Source: Paraburkholderia sp. FT54
GTDB lineage: Bacteria; Pseudomonadota; Gammaproteobacteria; Burkholderiales; Burkholderiaceae
Assembly: GCF_031585635.1 (NCBI RefSeq)
Contig: NZ_CP134195.1
Location: 1,116,001 to 1,180,000, forward strand
Direction: 5' to 3'
Length of the DNA stretch: 64,000 nt
Shown here one piece after another: positions 1 through 9,774 of this stretch. Numbering within the stretch: the stretch's first letter is position 1; each line of letters starts with the position of its first letter. Position numbers and translations under genes: made by a program. The notes beneath the pieces are model-generated. The model was not told the DNA's origin. It saw only the letters and a program-made list of their open reading frames with translations, and did not search any database.

Positions 1-922
1 GTGGGTGGTCGCGATCGGCTCGCCGTTCGGTCTGGAGAACACGGTGACGGCCGGTATCGTCAGCGCCAAGGGGCGCGATACGGGCGACTATCTGCCGTTC
101 ATCCAGACCGACGTGGCCGTCAATCCGGGCAATTCGGGCGGCCCGCTGATCAACATGCAGGGCGAGGTGATCGGCATCAACTCGCAGATCTACAGCCGCA
201 CCGGCGGTTTCATGGGCATCTCGTTCGCGATTCCGATCGACGAGGCGATGCGCGTGGCCGATCAGTTGAAGGCGTCGGGCAAGGTGGTGCGCGGCCGGAT
301 TGCGGTGGCGATCGGCGAAGTGACCAAAGACGTGGCCGACTCGCTCGGCCTGCCGAAGGCGCAGGGCGCGCTGGTCAGCAGCGTCGAGCCGGGCGGCCCG
401 GCGGACAAGGCCGGTGTGCAGCCGGGCGACATCATCCTGAAGTTCAACGGCCATTCGGTCGACACGGCCACCGACCTGCCGCGCATGGTCGGCGACACCA
501 AGCCGGGCACCAAGTCGACGATCACGATCTGGCGCAAGGGCCAGACGCGCGATCTGCCGGTGACGATCGCCGAGATGCAGCCGGACAAGACGGCCAAGGC
601 GGATCAGAAGAAGCCGCAGCCGCCGAAGCAGCGCGCCACGAACGCGCTGGGTGTGGCCGTCAGCGATATTCCTGCTGATCAGTTGAAGGCGCTGAAGCTG
701 CGCAACGGTGTGCAGATCGACGCTGTGGACGGTCCCGCGGCGCGCGTCGGCCTGCAAAAGGGCGACATCATTCTGCGAGTGGGCGATACAGACATCACGA
801 GCGCCAAGCAGTTCGACGAGATGAGTTCGCACCTCGATTCGCAGAAGATGGTCGCGCTGCTGGTTCGCCGTGGCGACAACACGCAGTTCGTGCCGATCCG
901 CCCGCGCAGCGTCCAGAAATGA
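1..922 (+). CDS. mucD: Periplasmic serine endoprotease, MucD/DegP (Do) family, 5' truncated
   Basis: The reading frame is open from base 2, so the N-terminus (signal peptide, catalytic His and Asp) lies outside the window. What remains is the end of the trypsin-like domain with the active-site serine in GNSGGP (about visible residue 44), then two PDZ domains (roughly visible residues 104-195 and 210-300), the second with the repeat-like text [20 protein letters not shown]. This is the DegP/DegQ/MucD architecture: a periplasmic protease-chaperone that degrades misfolded envelope proteins. Its position directly upstream of lepA-lepB-rnc-era matches the rpoE-rse-mucD cluster of beta-proteobacteria, which argues for MucD and for RpoE-linked expression (inference, as rpoE is not in view). 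Its stop overlaps the next start (ATGA). Confidence 0.93.
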   Translation, partial: WVVAIGSPFGLENTVTAGIVSAKGRDTGDYLPFIQTDVAVNPGNSGGPLINMQGEVIGINSQIYSRTGGFMGISFAIPIDEAMRVADQLKASGKVVRGRIAVAIGEVTKDVADSLGLPKAQGALVSSVEPGGPADKAGVQPGDIILKFNGHSVDTATDLPRMVGDTKPGTKSTITIWRKGQTRDLPVTIAEMQPDKTAKADQKKPQPPKQRATNALGVAVSDIPADQLKALKLRNGVQIDAVDGPAARVGLQKGDIILRVGDTDITSAKQFDEMSSHLDSQKMVALLVRRGDNTQFVPIRPRSVQK

Positions 923-1182
923 CCAAGGCGGCGCCGCTCACGCTCTACGCGCGTGCGTGGTGCCACCTTTGCGACGACATGCGTGCCGCGCTCGAGCCCT
1001 TGCTGGCCGAATTCGGCGCGCAGGTCGAGGTGTTCGACGTCGACACCGATCCCATGCTGGAGGCCCGTTACAACGAACTGGTGCCGGTTCTGGTCTGCGA
1101 CGGCGTCGAACTGTGTCACTATCATCTCGACGAAGCGCGGGTTCGTGCAGCGCTTGCCACACGGGTCGCGGCGGCATCCTGA
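919..1182 (+). CDS. Glutaredoxin-like (DUF836) thiol-disulfide protein
   Basis: A small 87-residue thioredoxin-fold protein. Cys15 and Cys18 form a CxxC motif in AWCHLCDDM right after the first beta strand, and a conserved Val-Pro (LVPVLVCDG, near residue 56) supplies the cis-Pro typical of the fold. The start codon overlaps the mucD stop by 4 nt, so translation is probably coupled. The family is usually annotated glutaredoxin family protein or DUF836, and its substrate is not known. The coupling to an envelope protease suggests a housekeeping redox role, but it has no signal peptide and should be cytoplasmic. Confidence 0.85.
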   Translation: MTKAAPLTLYARAWCHLCDDMRAALEPLLAEFGAQVEVFDVDTDPMLEARYNELVPVLVCDGVELCHYHLDEARVRAALATRVAAAS

Positions 1183-1305
1183 GCTTGGCTCAGGCGTTCG
1201 GGCACAGCCTCAACGCCGCGCCGTTCACTCCCCGTTTCACGCTTCTCCTGAGCCGTCTTTTCCGCCCGAGCTTCGCAAGATGCGCCGGGCGATAGCCTTT
1301 TCGGC

Positions 1306-1370
1306 TAAAATAGATAGGTTTTTCACCTACTTACAAGGCGTGCTCCGCTATTGTCCGAGCGCGCCTTTTT
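1306..1370 (+). terminator. Hairpin with short U-run between the mucD unit and lepA (terminator or attenuator)
   Basis: Bases 1335-1345 (AAGGCGTGCTC) pair with 1357-1367 (GAGCGCGCCTT) as an 11-bp stem with one G-U pair, followed by TTT. A -10-like TAAAAT lies just upstream at 1306-1311. If that hexamer is used, the hairpin would sit in the lepA leader. If not, it is a plain terminator of the upstream unit. No good -35 was found. Confidence 0.5.
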
Positions 1371-1387
1371 CGCTTGATCGGTACTGA

Positions 1388-3181
1388 ATGGATCATATTC
1401 GTAACTTCTCGATCATTGCGCACATCGACCATGGCAAGTCGACGCTCGCCGATCGCATCATCCAGATCTGCGGTGGCCTGTCCGACCGCGAGATGGAATC
1501 TCAAGTGCTCGATTCGATGGATCTCGAACGCGAGCGCGGCATCACCATCAAGGCACAAACCGCCGCGCTGACGTACAAGGCCCGTGACGGGCAAATCTAC
1601 AACCTGAACATGATCGACACGCCGGGCCACGTCGACTTCTCGTACGAAGTCAGCCGCTCGCTGTCCGCATGCGAAGGTGCGCTGCTGGTCGTCGACGCGA
1701 GCCAGGGCGTGGAAGCGCAAACCGTCGCCAACTGCTACACGGCGATCGAACTCGGCGTCGACGTGATTCCGGTGCTCAACAAGATCGATCTGCCGGCCGC
1801 GAACCCTGAAAACGCGATCGCCGAAATCGAAGACGTGATCGGCATCGACGCAACCGACGCCACGCATTGCAGCGCGAAGACCGGCCTCGGCGTCGAAGAC
1901 GTGCTCGAAGCGCTGATCGCCAAAGTGCCGCCGCCCAAGGGCGACCCGGACGCGCCGCTGCAGGCGCTGATCATCGACTCGTGGTTCGACAACTACGTCG
2001 GTGTCGTGATGCTGGTGCGTATCGTCAACGGTACGCTGCGTCCCAAGGACAAGATCCGCATGATGGCGACCGAAGCGCAATATCCGGTCGAGCACATCGG
2101 TGTGTTCACGCCGAAGTCGAAGAATCTCGAATCGCTGTCGGCCGGGCAGGTGGGCTTCATCATCGCCGGCATCAAGGAATTGGCCGCGGCGAAGGTGGGT
2201 GACACCGTCACGCTGGTGAACCGTCCGGCACCGGAGCCGCTGCCCGGCTTCAAGGAAGTGAAGCCGCAGGTGTTCGCCGGCCTCTATCCTGTCGAAGCAA
2301 ACCAGTACGACGCGCTGCGCGATTCGCTGGAAAAGCTGAAACTGAACGACGCCTCGCTGATGTACGAGCCGGAAGTGTCGCAGGCGCTCGGTTTCGGTTT
2401 CCGCTGTGGCTTCCTCGGTCTGCTGCATATGGAGATCGTGCAGGAACGTCTCGAACGCGAGTTCGACATGGACCTGATCACCACGGCGCCGACCGTGGTG
2501 TACGAAGTCCTGCAGCGCGACGGCACGACCCTCATGGTCGAGAATCCGGCCAAGATGCCGGAACCGTCGAAGATCGAAGAAGTGCGCGAGCCGATCGTCA
2601 CCGTGAACCTGTATATGCCGCAAGATTACGTCGGCTCGGTGATCACGCTGTGCACGCAAAAGCGCGGCACGCAGATCAACATGCAGTACCACGGCCGTCA
2701 GGTGCAACTCACGTACGAAATCCCAATGGGCGAAGTCGTGCTCGATTTCTTCGATCGTCTGAAGTCGATTTCGCGCGGCTATGCGTCGATGGATTACGAG
2801 TTCAAGGAATACCGCGCGGCCGACGTCGTGAAGGTCGACATGCTGATCAACGGCGACAAGGTCGATGCGCTGTCGGTCATCGTGCACCGTTCGCAAAGCC
2901 AGTATCGCGGCCGCGAAGTGGCGTCGAAAATGCGTGAACTGATCCCGCGTCAAATGTATGACGTGGCGATTCAGGCCACCATCGGCGCGAACATTATTGC
3001 GCGCGAGAACATTAAAGCGTTGCGTAAGAACGTGCTGGCAAAATGCTACGGCGGCGATATCTCACGTAAGAAGAAGCTGCTGGAAAAGCAAAAGGCAGGC
3101 AAGAAGCGAATGAAGCAGGTGGGGTCGGTCGAGATTCCGCAAGAGGCTTTCCTCGCGATTTTGCGTGTCGAAGACAAATAA
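1388..3181 (+). CDS. lepA: Elongation factor 4 (LepA), back-translocating ribosomal GTPase
   Basis: The 597-residue protein has the standard LepA length and order. Its GTPase G1 loop is AHIDHGKST at residues 11-19, switch I is [11 protein letters not shown]3 is DTPGHVDF, G4 is NKIDLP, followed by EF-Tu-like domain 2, EF-G-like domains and the LepA-specific C-terminal domain with the lysine-rich segment [19 protein letters not shown]. LepA binds the ribosome in the cytoplasm and affects initiation and elongation under stress. The ATG directly precedes the conserved [17 protein letters not shown] start. lepB follows 18 nt downstream, the usual lepA-lepB operon. Confidence 0.98.
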   Translation: MDHIRNFSIIAHIDHGKSTLADRIIQICGGLSDREMESQVLDSMDLERERGITIKAQTAALTYKARDGQIYNLNMIDTPGHVDFSYEVSRSLSACEGALLVVDASQGVEAQTVANCYTAIELGVDVIPVLNKIDLPAANPENAIAEIEDVIGIDATDATHCSAKTGLGVEDVLEALIAKVPPPKGDPDAPLQALIIDSWFDNYVGVVMLVRIVNGTLRPKDKIRMMATEAQYPVEHIGVFTPKSKNLESLSAGQVGFIIAGIKELAAAKVGDTVTLVNRPAPEPLPGFKEVKPQVFAGLYPVEANQYDALRDSLEKLKLNDASLMYEPEVSQALGFGFRCGFLGLLHMEIVQERLEREFDMDLITTAPTVVYEVLQRDGTTLMVENPAKMPEPSKIEEVREPIVTVNLYMPQDYVGSVITLCTQKRGTQINMQYHGRQVQLTYEIPMGEVVLDFFDRLKSISRGYASMDYEFKEYRAADVVKVDMLINGDKVDALSVIVHRSQSQYRGREVASKMRELIPRQMYDVAIQATIGANIIARENIKALRKNVLAKCYGGDISRKKKLLEKQKAGKKRMKQVGSVEIPQEAFLAILRVEDK

Positions 3182-3199
3182 GACGAACAACGGAACACT

Positions 3200-4093
3200 A
3201 TGAATTTTGCGCTGATTCTTTTTGTGCTCGTCATTTTGACGGGCGTCGCATGGGTCGCAGACAAACTCGTTTTCATGCCGCAACGGCGCCGCGCGGCGGA
3301 AGCCGCGGTCGCCGAGTTCGACCGTCAGCAGGCACGCATCGGCGAGCGTTTCGCCGACGAAAACGCGGCGCAAACGCGCGCGCGTCTGCGTGACGACAAG
3401 CTGCGCCAGCCTTGGTGGCTCGAATATTCGGCGAGCTTTTTTCCGGTGATTCTGGTGGTGTTCGTGGTGCGCTCGTTCGTGGTCGAGCCGTTCAAGATTC
3501 CTTCGGGTTCGATGGTGCCGACGCTGCTGGTGGGCGATTTCATTCTCGTGAACAAATTCGACTACGGCATCCGTCTGCCGATCACCAACACGAAGATCAC
3601 CGAAGGCCGTCCGCTCCAGCGCGGCGACGTGGTGGTGTTCCGTTACCCGAAAGACGAATCGGTCGACTACATCAAGCGCGTGATCGGCCTGCCGGGCGAC
3701 ACCGTCGCGTATCAGGACAAGCAGCTCACGATCAACGGCAAGCCGGTGCCGGAAACGCCGCTGCCCGATTACCTCGACGACGAACGCATGGGCTACGCGA
3801 AGCAGTTCGAAGAAGATCTCGACGGCCGCAAGAACGCGATTCTGAATAATCCCGCCGTGCCGCCGTTCATCGTCGGCGCCGAAGATTATCCGTATCGCGA
3901 CAACTGCACGTACAACGCACGCGGCGTGATCTGCAAAGTGCCGCCGGGCAACTACTTCATGATGGGCGACAACCGCGATAACAGCGCGGATAGCCGTTAC
4001 TGGGGTTTCGCGCCGGACAAGAATATCGTCGGCCGCGCGTTTTTTATCTGGATGAACTTCAGCAATCTGAAACGCATCGGCTCATTCAACTGA
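3200..4093 (+). CDS. lepB: Signal peptidase I
   Basis: A 297-residue S26 peptidase. Two N-terminal membrane segments (about 3-25 and 79-95) place the catalytic domain in the periplasm. The catalytic serine is Ser104 in IPSGSMVPTL and the general-base lysine is Lys159 in DYIKRVIGLPGD. The box GDNRDNSADSRYWG near the C-terminus is also intact. It removes signal peptides from secreted proteins. It lies 18 nt after lepA and is almost certainly co-transcribed. The start is the only one that keeps the full first membrane helix. Confidence 0.98.
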   Translation: MNFALILFVLVILTGVAWVADKLVFMPQRRRAAEAAVAEFDRQQARIGERFADENAAQTRARLRDDKLRQPWWLEYSASFFPVILVVFVVRSFVVEPFKIPSGSMVPTLLVGDFILVNKFDYGIRLPITNTKITEGRPLQRGDVVVFRYPKDESVDYIKRVIGLPGDTVAYQDKQLTINGKPVPETPLPDYLDDERMGYAKQFEEDLDGRKNAILNNPAVPPFIVGAEDYPYRDNCTYNARGVICKVPPGNYFMMGDNRDNSADSRYWGFAPDKNIVGRAFFIWMNFSNLKRIGSFN

Positions 4094-4115
4094 GTTCGTT
4101 TACGTCGATTGCACG

Positions 4116-4163
4116 ACACGCCGCGCGGTTGACCTTCATCGGGTCACGTAAGCCGCGGCGTGT
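4116..4163 (+). repeat. Inverted repeat between lepB and rnc
   Basis: ACACGCCGCG (4116-4125) pairs perfectly with CGCGGCGTGT (4154-4163). Inside it a TGACC/GGTCA pair can extend the helix. There is no U-run after it, so it is not a classical intrinsic terminator. It could be a 3' end stabiliser of lepB mRNA or a processing site. Confidence 0.5.
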
Positions 4164-4232
4164 TAGCACGCTACTTTAAGATCCCGCGGTAACGTCGCTT
4201 CACCACGCTTTTTCCGCTGGCCGCCCCGCGTT

Positions 4233-4261
4233 TTCGCCGGGTCTGGCGCCCGCGTTATACT
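4233..4261 (+). promoter_or_regulatory. Candidate rnc promoter giving a leaderless transcript
   Basis: A -10-like TATACT occupies 4256-4261, only 6 nt before the rnc ATG at 4268. The usual 6-7 nt from -10 to transcription start would put +1 on the A of the ATG. No Shine-Dalgarno sequence is visible in front of the ATG. The -35 (TTCGCC, 4233-4238) is weak, so the call is tentative. Confidence 0.4.
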
Positions 4262-4267
4262 CTGCCC

Positions 4268-5512
4268 ATGCCCCTATCTCCGTTGGAAAGCCGTCTGCGC
4301 TACGAATTTCGCAATGCGGAATTGCTGCGCCAGGCTTTAACGCACCGCAGTCATAGTTCCACGCATAACGAACGGCTCGAGTTTCTCGGCGATTCCGTTC
4401 TAAATTGCGCGGTGGCTGCGCTTTTGTTCCAACGTTTCGGCAAATTGGACGAGGGCGACCTGTCGCGCGTCCGCGCCAATCTGGTCAAACAGCAGTCACT
4501 TTACGAAATCGCTCAGGCTCTCAATATTTCCGAAGGCTTGCGGCTGGGGGAAGGCGAGTTGCGCAGCGGCGGCTTCCGCCGCCCGTCGATCCTCGCTGAC
4601 ACGCTCGAAGCGGTGCTGGGCGCAGTGTTCCTCGACGGCGGCTTCGACGCCGCCCAGACGGTCATCAAACGCCTTTACGTGCCCATTCTGGATCACATCG
4701 ATCCGCGCACGCTCGGCAAGGACGCCAAGACGCTGCTGCAGGAGTATCTGCAGGGTCACAAGATCGCGCTGCCGACCTACACGGTCGTCGCTACGCATGG
4801 TGCGGCGCACAATCAGCAATTCGAAGTCGAATGCACGGTGCCGAAACTGGACGTGAAAGTGTCCGGTTCCGGCGCGAGCCGTCGTGCGGCAGAGCAGGCG
4901 GCGGCCAAGAAGGCGCTCGACGAGGTCATGGCCGCGGCGCCTGCCGTGGTCGCCAAACCGAAGCGCTCGAAAGGCGCCCGCGCGGCGAAGAACGCCGAGC
5001 CGGAGATCGTCCCCGGCGTGACGGGCGTGCAAGCCGCGCTGGATCTGCGCAGCCCGGATCGCAAGAACGAACGCGGAGCGGGGCGCGGTGAGCCCCGGGC
5101 AGCGGCCGCCGCGACGGAACCCGTAGCCGAACGTGCCGCGCAGACAGTCAGCGCCGCGCCGTTGGCGGTCATTCGCGCCGCGCACGTGGAGTACAGCGGA
5201 CAGGACAAAGGCGAGCGCGCTGAGAAGGGCGAGAAGTCGGCCGCTCACGCGAGCGACAAGTCCGCTGACAAAGCCGCGGTGGAAAAAGCCGCCGAAAAGC
5301 TCGACACCAATCCCGCAGACGCGAGGCCCACGGACGCGAAATCTGCCGAAGCCAAACTGGAAGCCGCTCCCGTCCGCGGCGTCGACAAACACCGCAGCCG
5401 CGAAGCCACAACCGGTCCCGCCGTGCCCGCGCCGAGCGCAGCGGCATCGACCGAACACGAACCCGGTGTAGCCGACGCGGTGCAAACGCGCGTCGCCGAC
5501 GCAGGCCATTGA
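4268..5512 (+). CDS. rnc: Ribonuclease III with long C-terminal low-complexity tail
   Basis: Residues 1-150 are the RNase III catalytic domain with the signature [13 protein letters not shown] at 34-46 and the second acidic pair in [13 protein letters not shown] (Asp111, Glu114). Residues about 152-222 form a double-stranded RNA-binding domain ending in [17 protein letters not shown]. The enzyme cuts structured RNA in rRNA maturation and mRNA control. At 414 residues it is nearly twice the E. coli length (226). The extra about 190 residues are Ala/Lys/Glu/Asp rich with no recognisable fold, and the frame stays open with high-GC codon use. The gene lies 55 nt before era, the classical rnc-era pairing. 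The ATG is at 4268 with no clear ribosome binding site. Confidence 0.95.
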   Translation: MPLSPLESRLRYEFRNAELLRQALTHRSHSSTHNERLEFLGDSVLNCAVAALLFQRFGKLDEGDLSRVRANLVKQQSLYEIAQALNISEGLRLGEGELRSGGFRRPSILADTLEAVLGAVFLDGGFDAAQTVIKRLYVPILDHIDPRTLGKDAKTLLQEYLQGHKIALPTYTVVATHGAAHNQQFEVECTVPKLDVKVSGSGASRRAAEQAAAKKALDEVMAAAPAVVAKPKRSKGARAAKNAEPEIVPGVTGVQAALDLRSPDRKNERGAGRGEPRAAAAATEPVAERAAQTVSAAPLAVIRAAHVEYSGQDKGERAEKGEKSAAHASDKSADKAAVEKAAEKLDTNPADARPTDAKSAEAKLEAAPVRGVDKHRSREATTGPAVPAPSAAASTEHEPGVADAVQTRVADAGH

Positions 5513-5567
5513 TTGCCATCGGCGCGCCATTCCCGCGCGTCGATCTGAAACTTGCCGTAGCCCGAAT

Positions 5568-6467
5568 ATGAACGCTCCCACTCCCACTGGTTTTCGCTGC
5601 GGCATGGTCGCGATCGTCGGCCGCCCCAACGTCGGCAAATCCACGCTGATGAACGCGCTGGTCGGCCAGAAAGTCAGTATCACCTCGCGCAAGGCGCAGA
5701 CCACGCGCCATCGCATCACGGGCATTCACACGCTCGAAGACGCGCAATACATTTTCGTCGACACGCCGGGTTTTCAGACCAAGCACAGCGGCGCGCTGAA
5801 CCGTTCGCTCAATCGCGCGGTCACGTCCACGCTGACTTCGGTCGATGCGATCCTGTTCGTGATCGAAGCCGGCCGTTTCGGCCCGGACGATCAGAAAGTG
5901 CTCGATTTGATTCCGCCGTCGGTGCCCACGCTGCTGATCGCGAACAAGCTGGATCGCGTGTCGGATAAGGATTCGCTGTTTCCGTTCATGCAGCAGGTGA
6001 GCGCGCTGCACAAGTTCGCCGAGATCGTGCCGCTGTCGGCGAAACATCCCGACGACATCAAACGTCTGATGGCGACCGTCAAGCCGTTCCTGCCGGAAGG
6101 TGCGCCGATCTACGGCGAAGACGACCTGACGGATCGCAGCGAGCGTTTCCTCGCCGCGGAAATCCTGCGCGAGAAAGTGTTCCGCTGGACCGGCGACGAA
6201 CTGCCGTACACGAGCACCGTGCTGATCGACAAGTTCGAAACCGAAGGGCGTCTGCGCCGCATTTTCGCGACCATCATGGTCGACCGCGATACGCACAAGG
6301 CGATGATCATCGGCCAGAAGGGCGCCAAGCTGAAACAGATCAGCACCGAAGCGCGCCTCGATATGGAAAAGCTGTTCGACGGTCCGGTGTACCTGGAAAC
6401 CTTCATCAAGGTGAAGAGCGGCTGGGCCGACAACGAAGCCGGGCTCCGTGCGTATGGGTACGAATGA
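5568..6467 (+). CDS. era: GTPase Era, 16S rRNA processing and 30S maturation
   Basis: The 299-residue protein has full-length Era architecture. The G1 loop is GRPNVGKS at residues 18-25, G3 is DTPG near 65, G4 is NKLD near 126, and a C-terminal KH domain includes [10 protein letters not shown] near 249. Era binds the 3' end of 16S rRNA and couples ribosome assembly to growth. It follows rnc and overlaps the recO start by about 20 nt, so the three genes are probably one transcript. Confidence 0.98.
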   Translation: MNAPTPTGFRCGMVAIVGRPNVGKSTLMNALVGQKVSITSRKAQTTRHRITGIHTLEDAQYIFVDTPGFQTKHSGALNRSLNRAVTSTLTSVDAILFVIEAGRFGPDDQKVLDLIPPSVPTLLIANKLDRVSDKDSLFPFMQQVSALHKFAEIVPLSAKHPDDIKRLMATVKPFLPEGAPIYGEDDLTDRSERFLAAEILREKVFRWTGDELPYTSTVLIDKFETEGRLRRIFATIMVDRDTHKAMIIGQKGAKLKQISTEARLDMEKLFDGPVYLETFIKVKSGWADNEAGLRAYGYE

Positions 6468-7362
6468 CGCGTGGATGACGCTGAATTCCGACGCTGACCC
6501 GGGCGACTCGGAGCCGGCCGCGCCGGCTCGCGAGCCGTCCAAACCCGCGCGTGGCACCAGAAAATCTTCATCGACCAAAAGCGCGCAGGGCGCCGAAGGC
6601 GAAGCGCGCAAAGCGCCGGCCCGGCGCGCGCCGCGCACCTCCGCGTCCGACTACCGGATTGCGGAGCAGCCCGCCTTCGTTCTCCATAGCTATCCGTATC
6701 GCGAGACCAGTCTGATCATCGACGTGCTCTCGCGCGATCACGGCCGTCTCGCGCTCGTCGCGAAGGGCGCGAAGCGCCCGCACTCCGCGCTGCGCGGCGT
6801 GTTGCAGACGTTCCAGCCGCTCGCGCTGTCGTGGTCGGGCAAATCCGAAGTACGCACGCTGACCGGCGCGGAGTGGGTCGGCGGCATGTTGCCGCTGGCC
6901 GGCGACGCGCTGCTGTGCGGCTTCTACGTCAACGAGCTGCTGGTCAAGTTCTGCGCGCGCGAAGATCCGCACCCGCAACTGTTCCACCACTATGTCGTCA
7001 CGATGACGCGTCTCGCGCACGACGAGCCGCCCGTGCAGGTGCTGCGCTCGTTCGAACGCGTGCTGTTGCGCGAAACCGGTTACGCGATGGCGCTGGATCG
7101 CACCGTCGCGCGCAAAGCGGTGCTGGCCGAAGGCCGCTACGTGTTCGACCCCGAGCGCGGCGTGCGCGAAGCCGCCGACGATCTGCCCGCGCAATGGCCG
7201 GTGATTGCGGGGCAAACCTTGCTCGACATGGAACAGGACGATTACCATCGAGCGCAGACCGTGGCGCAAAGCAAAACGCTGATGCGCTTTCTGCTCAACA
7301 CTTACCTTGGCGGCACGCCGCTCGCGACGCGCCAGATCCTGATCGACTTGCAGAACTTATGA
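6448..7362 (+). CDS. recO: DNA repair protein RecO
   Basis: A RecO recombination mediator (OB-fold then helical domain), recognised from residues about 65 on: [20 protein letters not shown] followed by [16 protein letters not shown] text. RecO loads RecA on SSB-coated DNA in the RecFOR pathway. At 304 residues it is longer than E. coli RecO (242) because of an Ala/Lys/Ser-rich N-terminal extension of about 65 residues. The start at 6448 overlaps era; an ATG at 6454 is an alternative, and an internal start beyond the extension cannot be excluded. The stop overlaps the pdxJ start (ATGA). Confidence 0.93.
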   Translation: MRMGTNDAWMTLNSDADPGDSEPAAPAREPSKPARGTRKSSSTKSAQGAEGEARKAPARRAPRTSASDYRIAEQPAFVLHSYPYRETSLIIDVLSRDHGRLALVAKGAKRPHSALRGVLQTFQPLALSWSGKSEVRTLTGAEWVGGMLPLAGDALLCGFYVNELLVKFCAREDPHPQLFHHYVVTMTRLAHDEPPVQVLRSFERVLLRETGYAMALDRTVARKAVLAEGRYVFDPERGVREAADDLPAQWPVIAGQTLLDMEQDDYHRAQTVAQSKTLMRFLLNTYLGGTPLATRQILIDLQNL

Positions 7363-8123
7363 GCTTCTTTCTTACGTCGCCGAATGTGATTGACCTGGGC
7401 GTGAACATCGATCACGTCGCCACGCTGCGCAACGCGCGCGGCACGTCCTATCCCGATCCGATCCGCGCCGCGCTGATGGCCGAAGAGGCCGGCGCCGACG
7501 TCATCACGCTGCATCTGCGTGAAGACCGCCGTCATATCGTCGACGCCGACGTGCGCAAGCTGCGCCCGCTCCTGAAGACGCGCATGAATCTGGAGTGCGC
7601 GGTCACGCAGGAGATGCTCGACATTGCCTGCGAAGTGCAGCCTCACGACGTGTGCCTCGTGCCGGAAAAGCGTCAGGAGCTGACTACGGAAGGCGGCCTC
7701 GATGTGGCCGGCCAGTTCGAAGCGGTGCGCGCCGCGTGCAAGCAGCTTGCCGACGCGAACTCGCGTGTGTCGCTCTTCATCGATCCGGACGAAACGCAGA
7801 TTCGCGCCGCGCATGAAGCCGGCGCGCCGGTGATCGAACTGCACACCGGCCGTTACGCCGAGGCCCACGATCCCGCCGAACAGCAGCGCGAATTCGAGCG
7901 CGTGGTGCGCGCCGTCGAATTCGGCGCGACGCTCGGCATCAAGGTCAATGCGGGCCACGGCCTGCACTACACGAACGTGCAGCAGATCGCCGCGATCGAG
8001 GGCATCGACGAACTGAATATTGGCCACGCGATCGTCGCGCACGCGATCTTTGCCGGCTGGGACAACGCGGTGCGCGAGATGAAGGCGATCATGGTCGCCG
8101 CGCGTCTCGGCGCGCGCGCCTGA
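7359..8123 (+). CDS. pdxJ: Pyridoxine 5'-phosphate synthase PdxJ
   Basis: A 254-residue TIM-barrel enzyme that condenses 3-amino-2-oxopropyl phosphate with 1-deoxyxylulose 5-phosphate in DXP-dependent vitamin B6 synthesis. Diagnostic segments are [16 protein letters not shown] near the start, [26 protein letters not shown] and [12 protein letters not shown]. The start at 7359 overlaps the recO stop by 4 nt, and its stop overlaps the first possible acpS start by one base, indicating translational coupling through recO-pdxJ-acpS as in many proteobacteria. Confidence 0.97.
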   Translation: MSFFLTSPNVIDLGVNIDHVATLRNARGTSYPDPIRAALMAEEAGADVITLHLREDRRHIVDADVRKLRPLLKTRMNLECAVTQEMLDIACEVQPHDVCLVPEKRQELTTEGGLDVAGQFEAVRAACKQLADANSRVSLFIDPDETQIRAAHEAGAPVIELHTGRYAEAHDPAEQQREFERVVRAVEFGATLGIKVNAGHGLHYTNVQQIAAIEGIDELNIGHAIVAHAIFAGWDNAVREMKAIMVAARLGARA

Positions 8124-8149
8124 TGCCAGCTGAGGCGGCGGCCTCGCGC

Positions 8150-8575
8150 ATGGCGATCTACGGCATCGGCACGGACATCGTTCAGGTCAGCCGCGTGGCC
8201 GCGGTCATGACGCGCACCAACGGCCGTTTCGCCGAGAAGGTGCTGGGTCCGGACGAGCTGCGCGTCTATCACGCGCGTCAGGCGCGTTCGGCGGCGCGCG
8301 GTCTCGCGTTTCTCGCCACACGGTTCTCGGCGAAAGAAGCGTTTTCGAAAGCGATCGGCCTAGGCATGCACTGGCCGATGACCTGGCGCGCGCTGCAAAC
8401 GCTCAACAAGCCGAGCGGCGAACCCATGGTGGTCGCATCAGGAGAACTGGCCGAATGGCTCGACGCGCGTGGCATCACGGCACGCGTCACGATCAGCGAC
8501 GAGCGTGATTACGCCGTGTCGTTCGTGATTGCGGAAACTGCGCAAACGGGCACGCCCGGCGAAGTCGCCAAATAA
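8150..8575 (+). CDS. acpS: Holo-[acyl-carrier-protein] synthase
   Basis: A group I phosphopantetheinyl transferase of about 141 residues. [16 protein letters not shown] carries the conserved Mg-binding Asp and [13 protein letters not shown] the second conserved motif. It transfers 4'-phosphopantetheine from CoA to apo-ACP for fatty acid synthesis. I chose the ATG at 8150 because it starts exactly at the family's conserved N-terminus, and a GAGGCGG stretch lies upstream. An in-frame ATG at 8123 overlaps the pdxJ stop and would add nine residues. Confidence 0.95.
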   Translation: MAIYGIGTDIVQVSRVAAVMTRTNGRFAEKVLGPDELRVYHARQARSAARGLAFLATRFSAKEAFSKAIGLGMHWPMTWRALQTLNKPSGEPMVVASGELAEWLDARGITARVTISDERDYAVSFVIAETAQTGTPGEVAK

Positions 8576-8585
8576 AATACTTTGA

Positions 8586-8607
8586 ACGCGGCGACAGTCT
8601 GCCGCGT
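8586..8607 (+). terminator. Weak hairpin after acpS
   Basis: ACGCGGC (8586-8592) pairs with GCCGCGT (8601-8607) and is followed by CTTTCCTT. This is a possible weak terminator or mRNA-stabilising hairpin between acpS and nagZ. Confidence 0.4.
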
Positions 8608-8643
8608 CTTTCCTTGCTCCAGGCTTTATTCCAGCGGAAATCG

Positions 8644-9672
8644 ATGAAAACCATTCCCGGACCCGTGATGCTCGACGTGGTCGGCAAAACGCTGAACGAC
8701 GACGACAAGCGCCGCCTCGCCCATCCGATGACCGGCGGCGTGATCCTGTTCGCGCGCCACTACGAGAGCCGCGCGCAACTGATCGCGCTGACCGATTCGA
8801 TCCGCGCGGTCCGCGAGGATCTGCTGATCGCAGTCGATCACGAAGGCGGCCGCGTGCAGCGCTTTCGCACTGACGGCTTCACCGTGCTGCCGGCGATGGG
8901 CAAGCTCGGCACGTTGTGGGACAGCGATGTACTGCATGCCACCAAAGTGACAACGGCCGTCGGCTATATCCTCGCGGCGGAGCTGCGCGCTTGCGGGATC
9001 GATATGAGCTTCACGCCGGTTCTCGATCTGAATTACGGCCAATCGCAGGTGATCGGCGACCGCTCGTTTCACCGCGATCCGCGCGTGGTGACCTTGCTCG
9101 CCAAGAGCCTCAACCATGGTCTCGCGTTGGCCGGCATGAGCAATTGCGGCAAGCATTTCCCTGGGCACGGTTTCGCCCACGCGGATTCGCACGTCGCCAT
9201 GCCGGTCGACGACCGTTCGCTCGATGAGATTCTGCGCGACGACGTGGCGCCGTACGACTGGCTCGGCTTGTCGCTGGGGTCGGTGATTCCCGCGCATGTG
9301 ATCTATCCGCAGGTCGATTCGAAGCCGGCGGGTTTTTCGCGCGTCTGGCTGCAGGACATTCTGCGCAACAAGCTGCGCTTCGAAGGCGCGATTTTCAGCG
9401 ACGATCTTTCGATGGAAGCCGCGCGCCAGGGCGGCACGCTGACCGAAGGCGCCAGCGCCGCGCTGCAGGCCGGCTGCGACATGGTTCTGATCTGCAATCA
9501 GCCGGATGAAGCGGAAAAGGTGCTGGATGCGCTGTGCTTCACGCCGTCGAAAGAATCGCGACGGCGGCTCGAGCGCATGCGGCCGCGCGGCAAAGCGTTG
9601 AAGTGGAGCAAGCTGGTTGCCGATCCGCAGTATCTTCAAGCGCAGGCGCTGCTGCGTAGCGCGTTTGCATAA
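8644..9672 (+). CDS. nagZ: Beta-N-acetylhexosaminidase NagZ (GH3)
   Basis: A 342-residue cytosolic GH3 enzyme that removes GlcNAc from anhydro-muropeptides in cell wall recycling. The NagZ signature KHFPGHGFAHADSHVAMP (near 169-186) carries the His/Asp acid-base dyad and FSDDLSMEA (near 251) carries the nucleophile Asp. DHEGGRVQRFR is also present. The ATG at 8644 opens the conserved PGPVMLDVVG start. An upstream in-frame ATG at 8614 lacks support. It ends the mucD-to-nagZ co-directional run at a strong terminator. Confidence 0.96.
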   Translation: MKTIPGPVMLDVVGKTLNDDDKRRLAHPMTGGVILFARHYESRAQLIALTDSIRAVREDLLIAVDHEGGRVQRFRTDGFTVLPAMGKLGTLWDSDVLHATKVTTAVGYILAAELRACGIDMSFTPVLDLNYGQSQVIGDRSFHRDPRVVTLLAKSLNHGLALAGMSNCGKHFPGHGFAHADSHVAMPVDDRSLDEILRDDVAPYDWLGLSLGSVIPAHVIYPQVDSKPAGFSRVWLQDILRNKLRFEGAIFSDDLSMEAARQGGTLTEGASAALQAGCDMVLICNQPDEAEKVLDALCFTPSKESRRRLERMRPRGKALKWSKLVADPQYLQAQALLRSAFA

Positions 9673-9701
9673 GCCGCTCGGTCAGTCGGCAAGCAAGTAT
9701 G

Positions 9702-9738
9702 AAAAACGGCGCCTTCATCATCGAGGCGCCGTTTTTTT
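9702..9738. terminator. Bidirectional intrinsic terminator between nagZ and the sigma-54 regulator
   Basis: AAAAACGGCGCCT (9702-9714) pairs with AGGCGCCGTTTTT (9724 on), flanked by A-run and T-run, so it can stop transcription from both converging genes. Confidence 0.85.
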
Positions 9739-9774
9739 CAACCGCGGGCGAGCCACAAGCCGCCGCAGCAGTAC

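Noticed and set aside
1331..2953. Minus-strand open frame of 540 codons opposite lepA
   Set aside because: Pure shadow: His/Arg/Asp-rich translation with no family features, created by the third-base GC of lepA codons.
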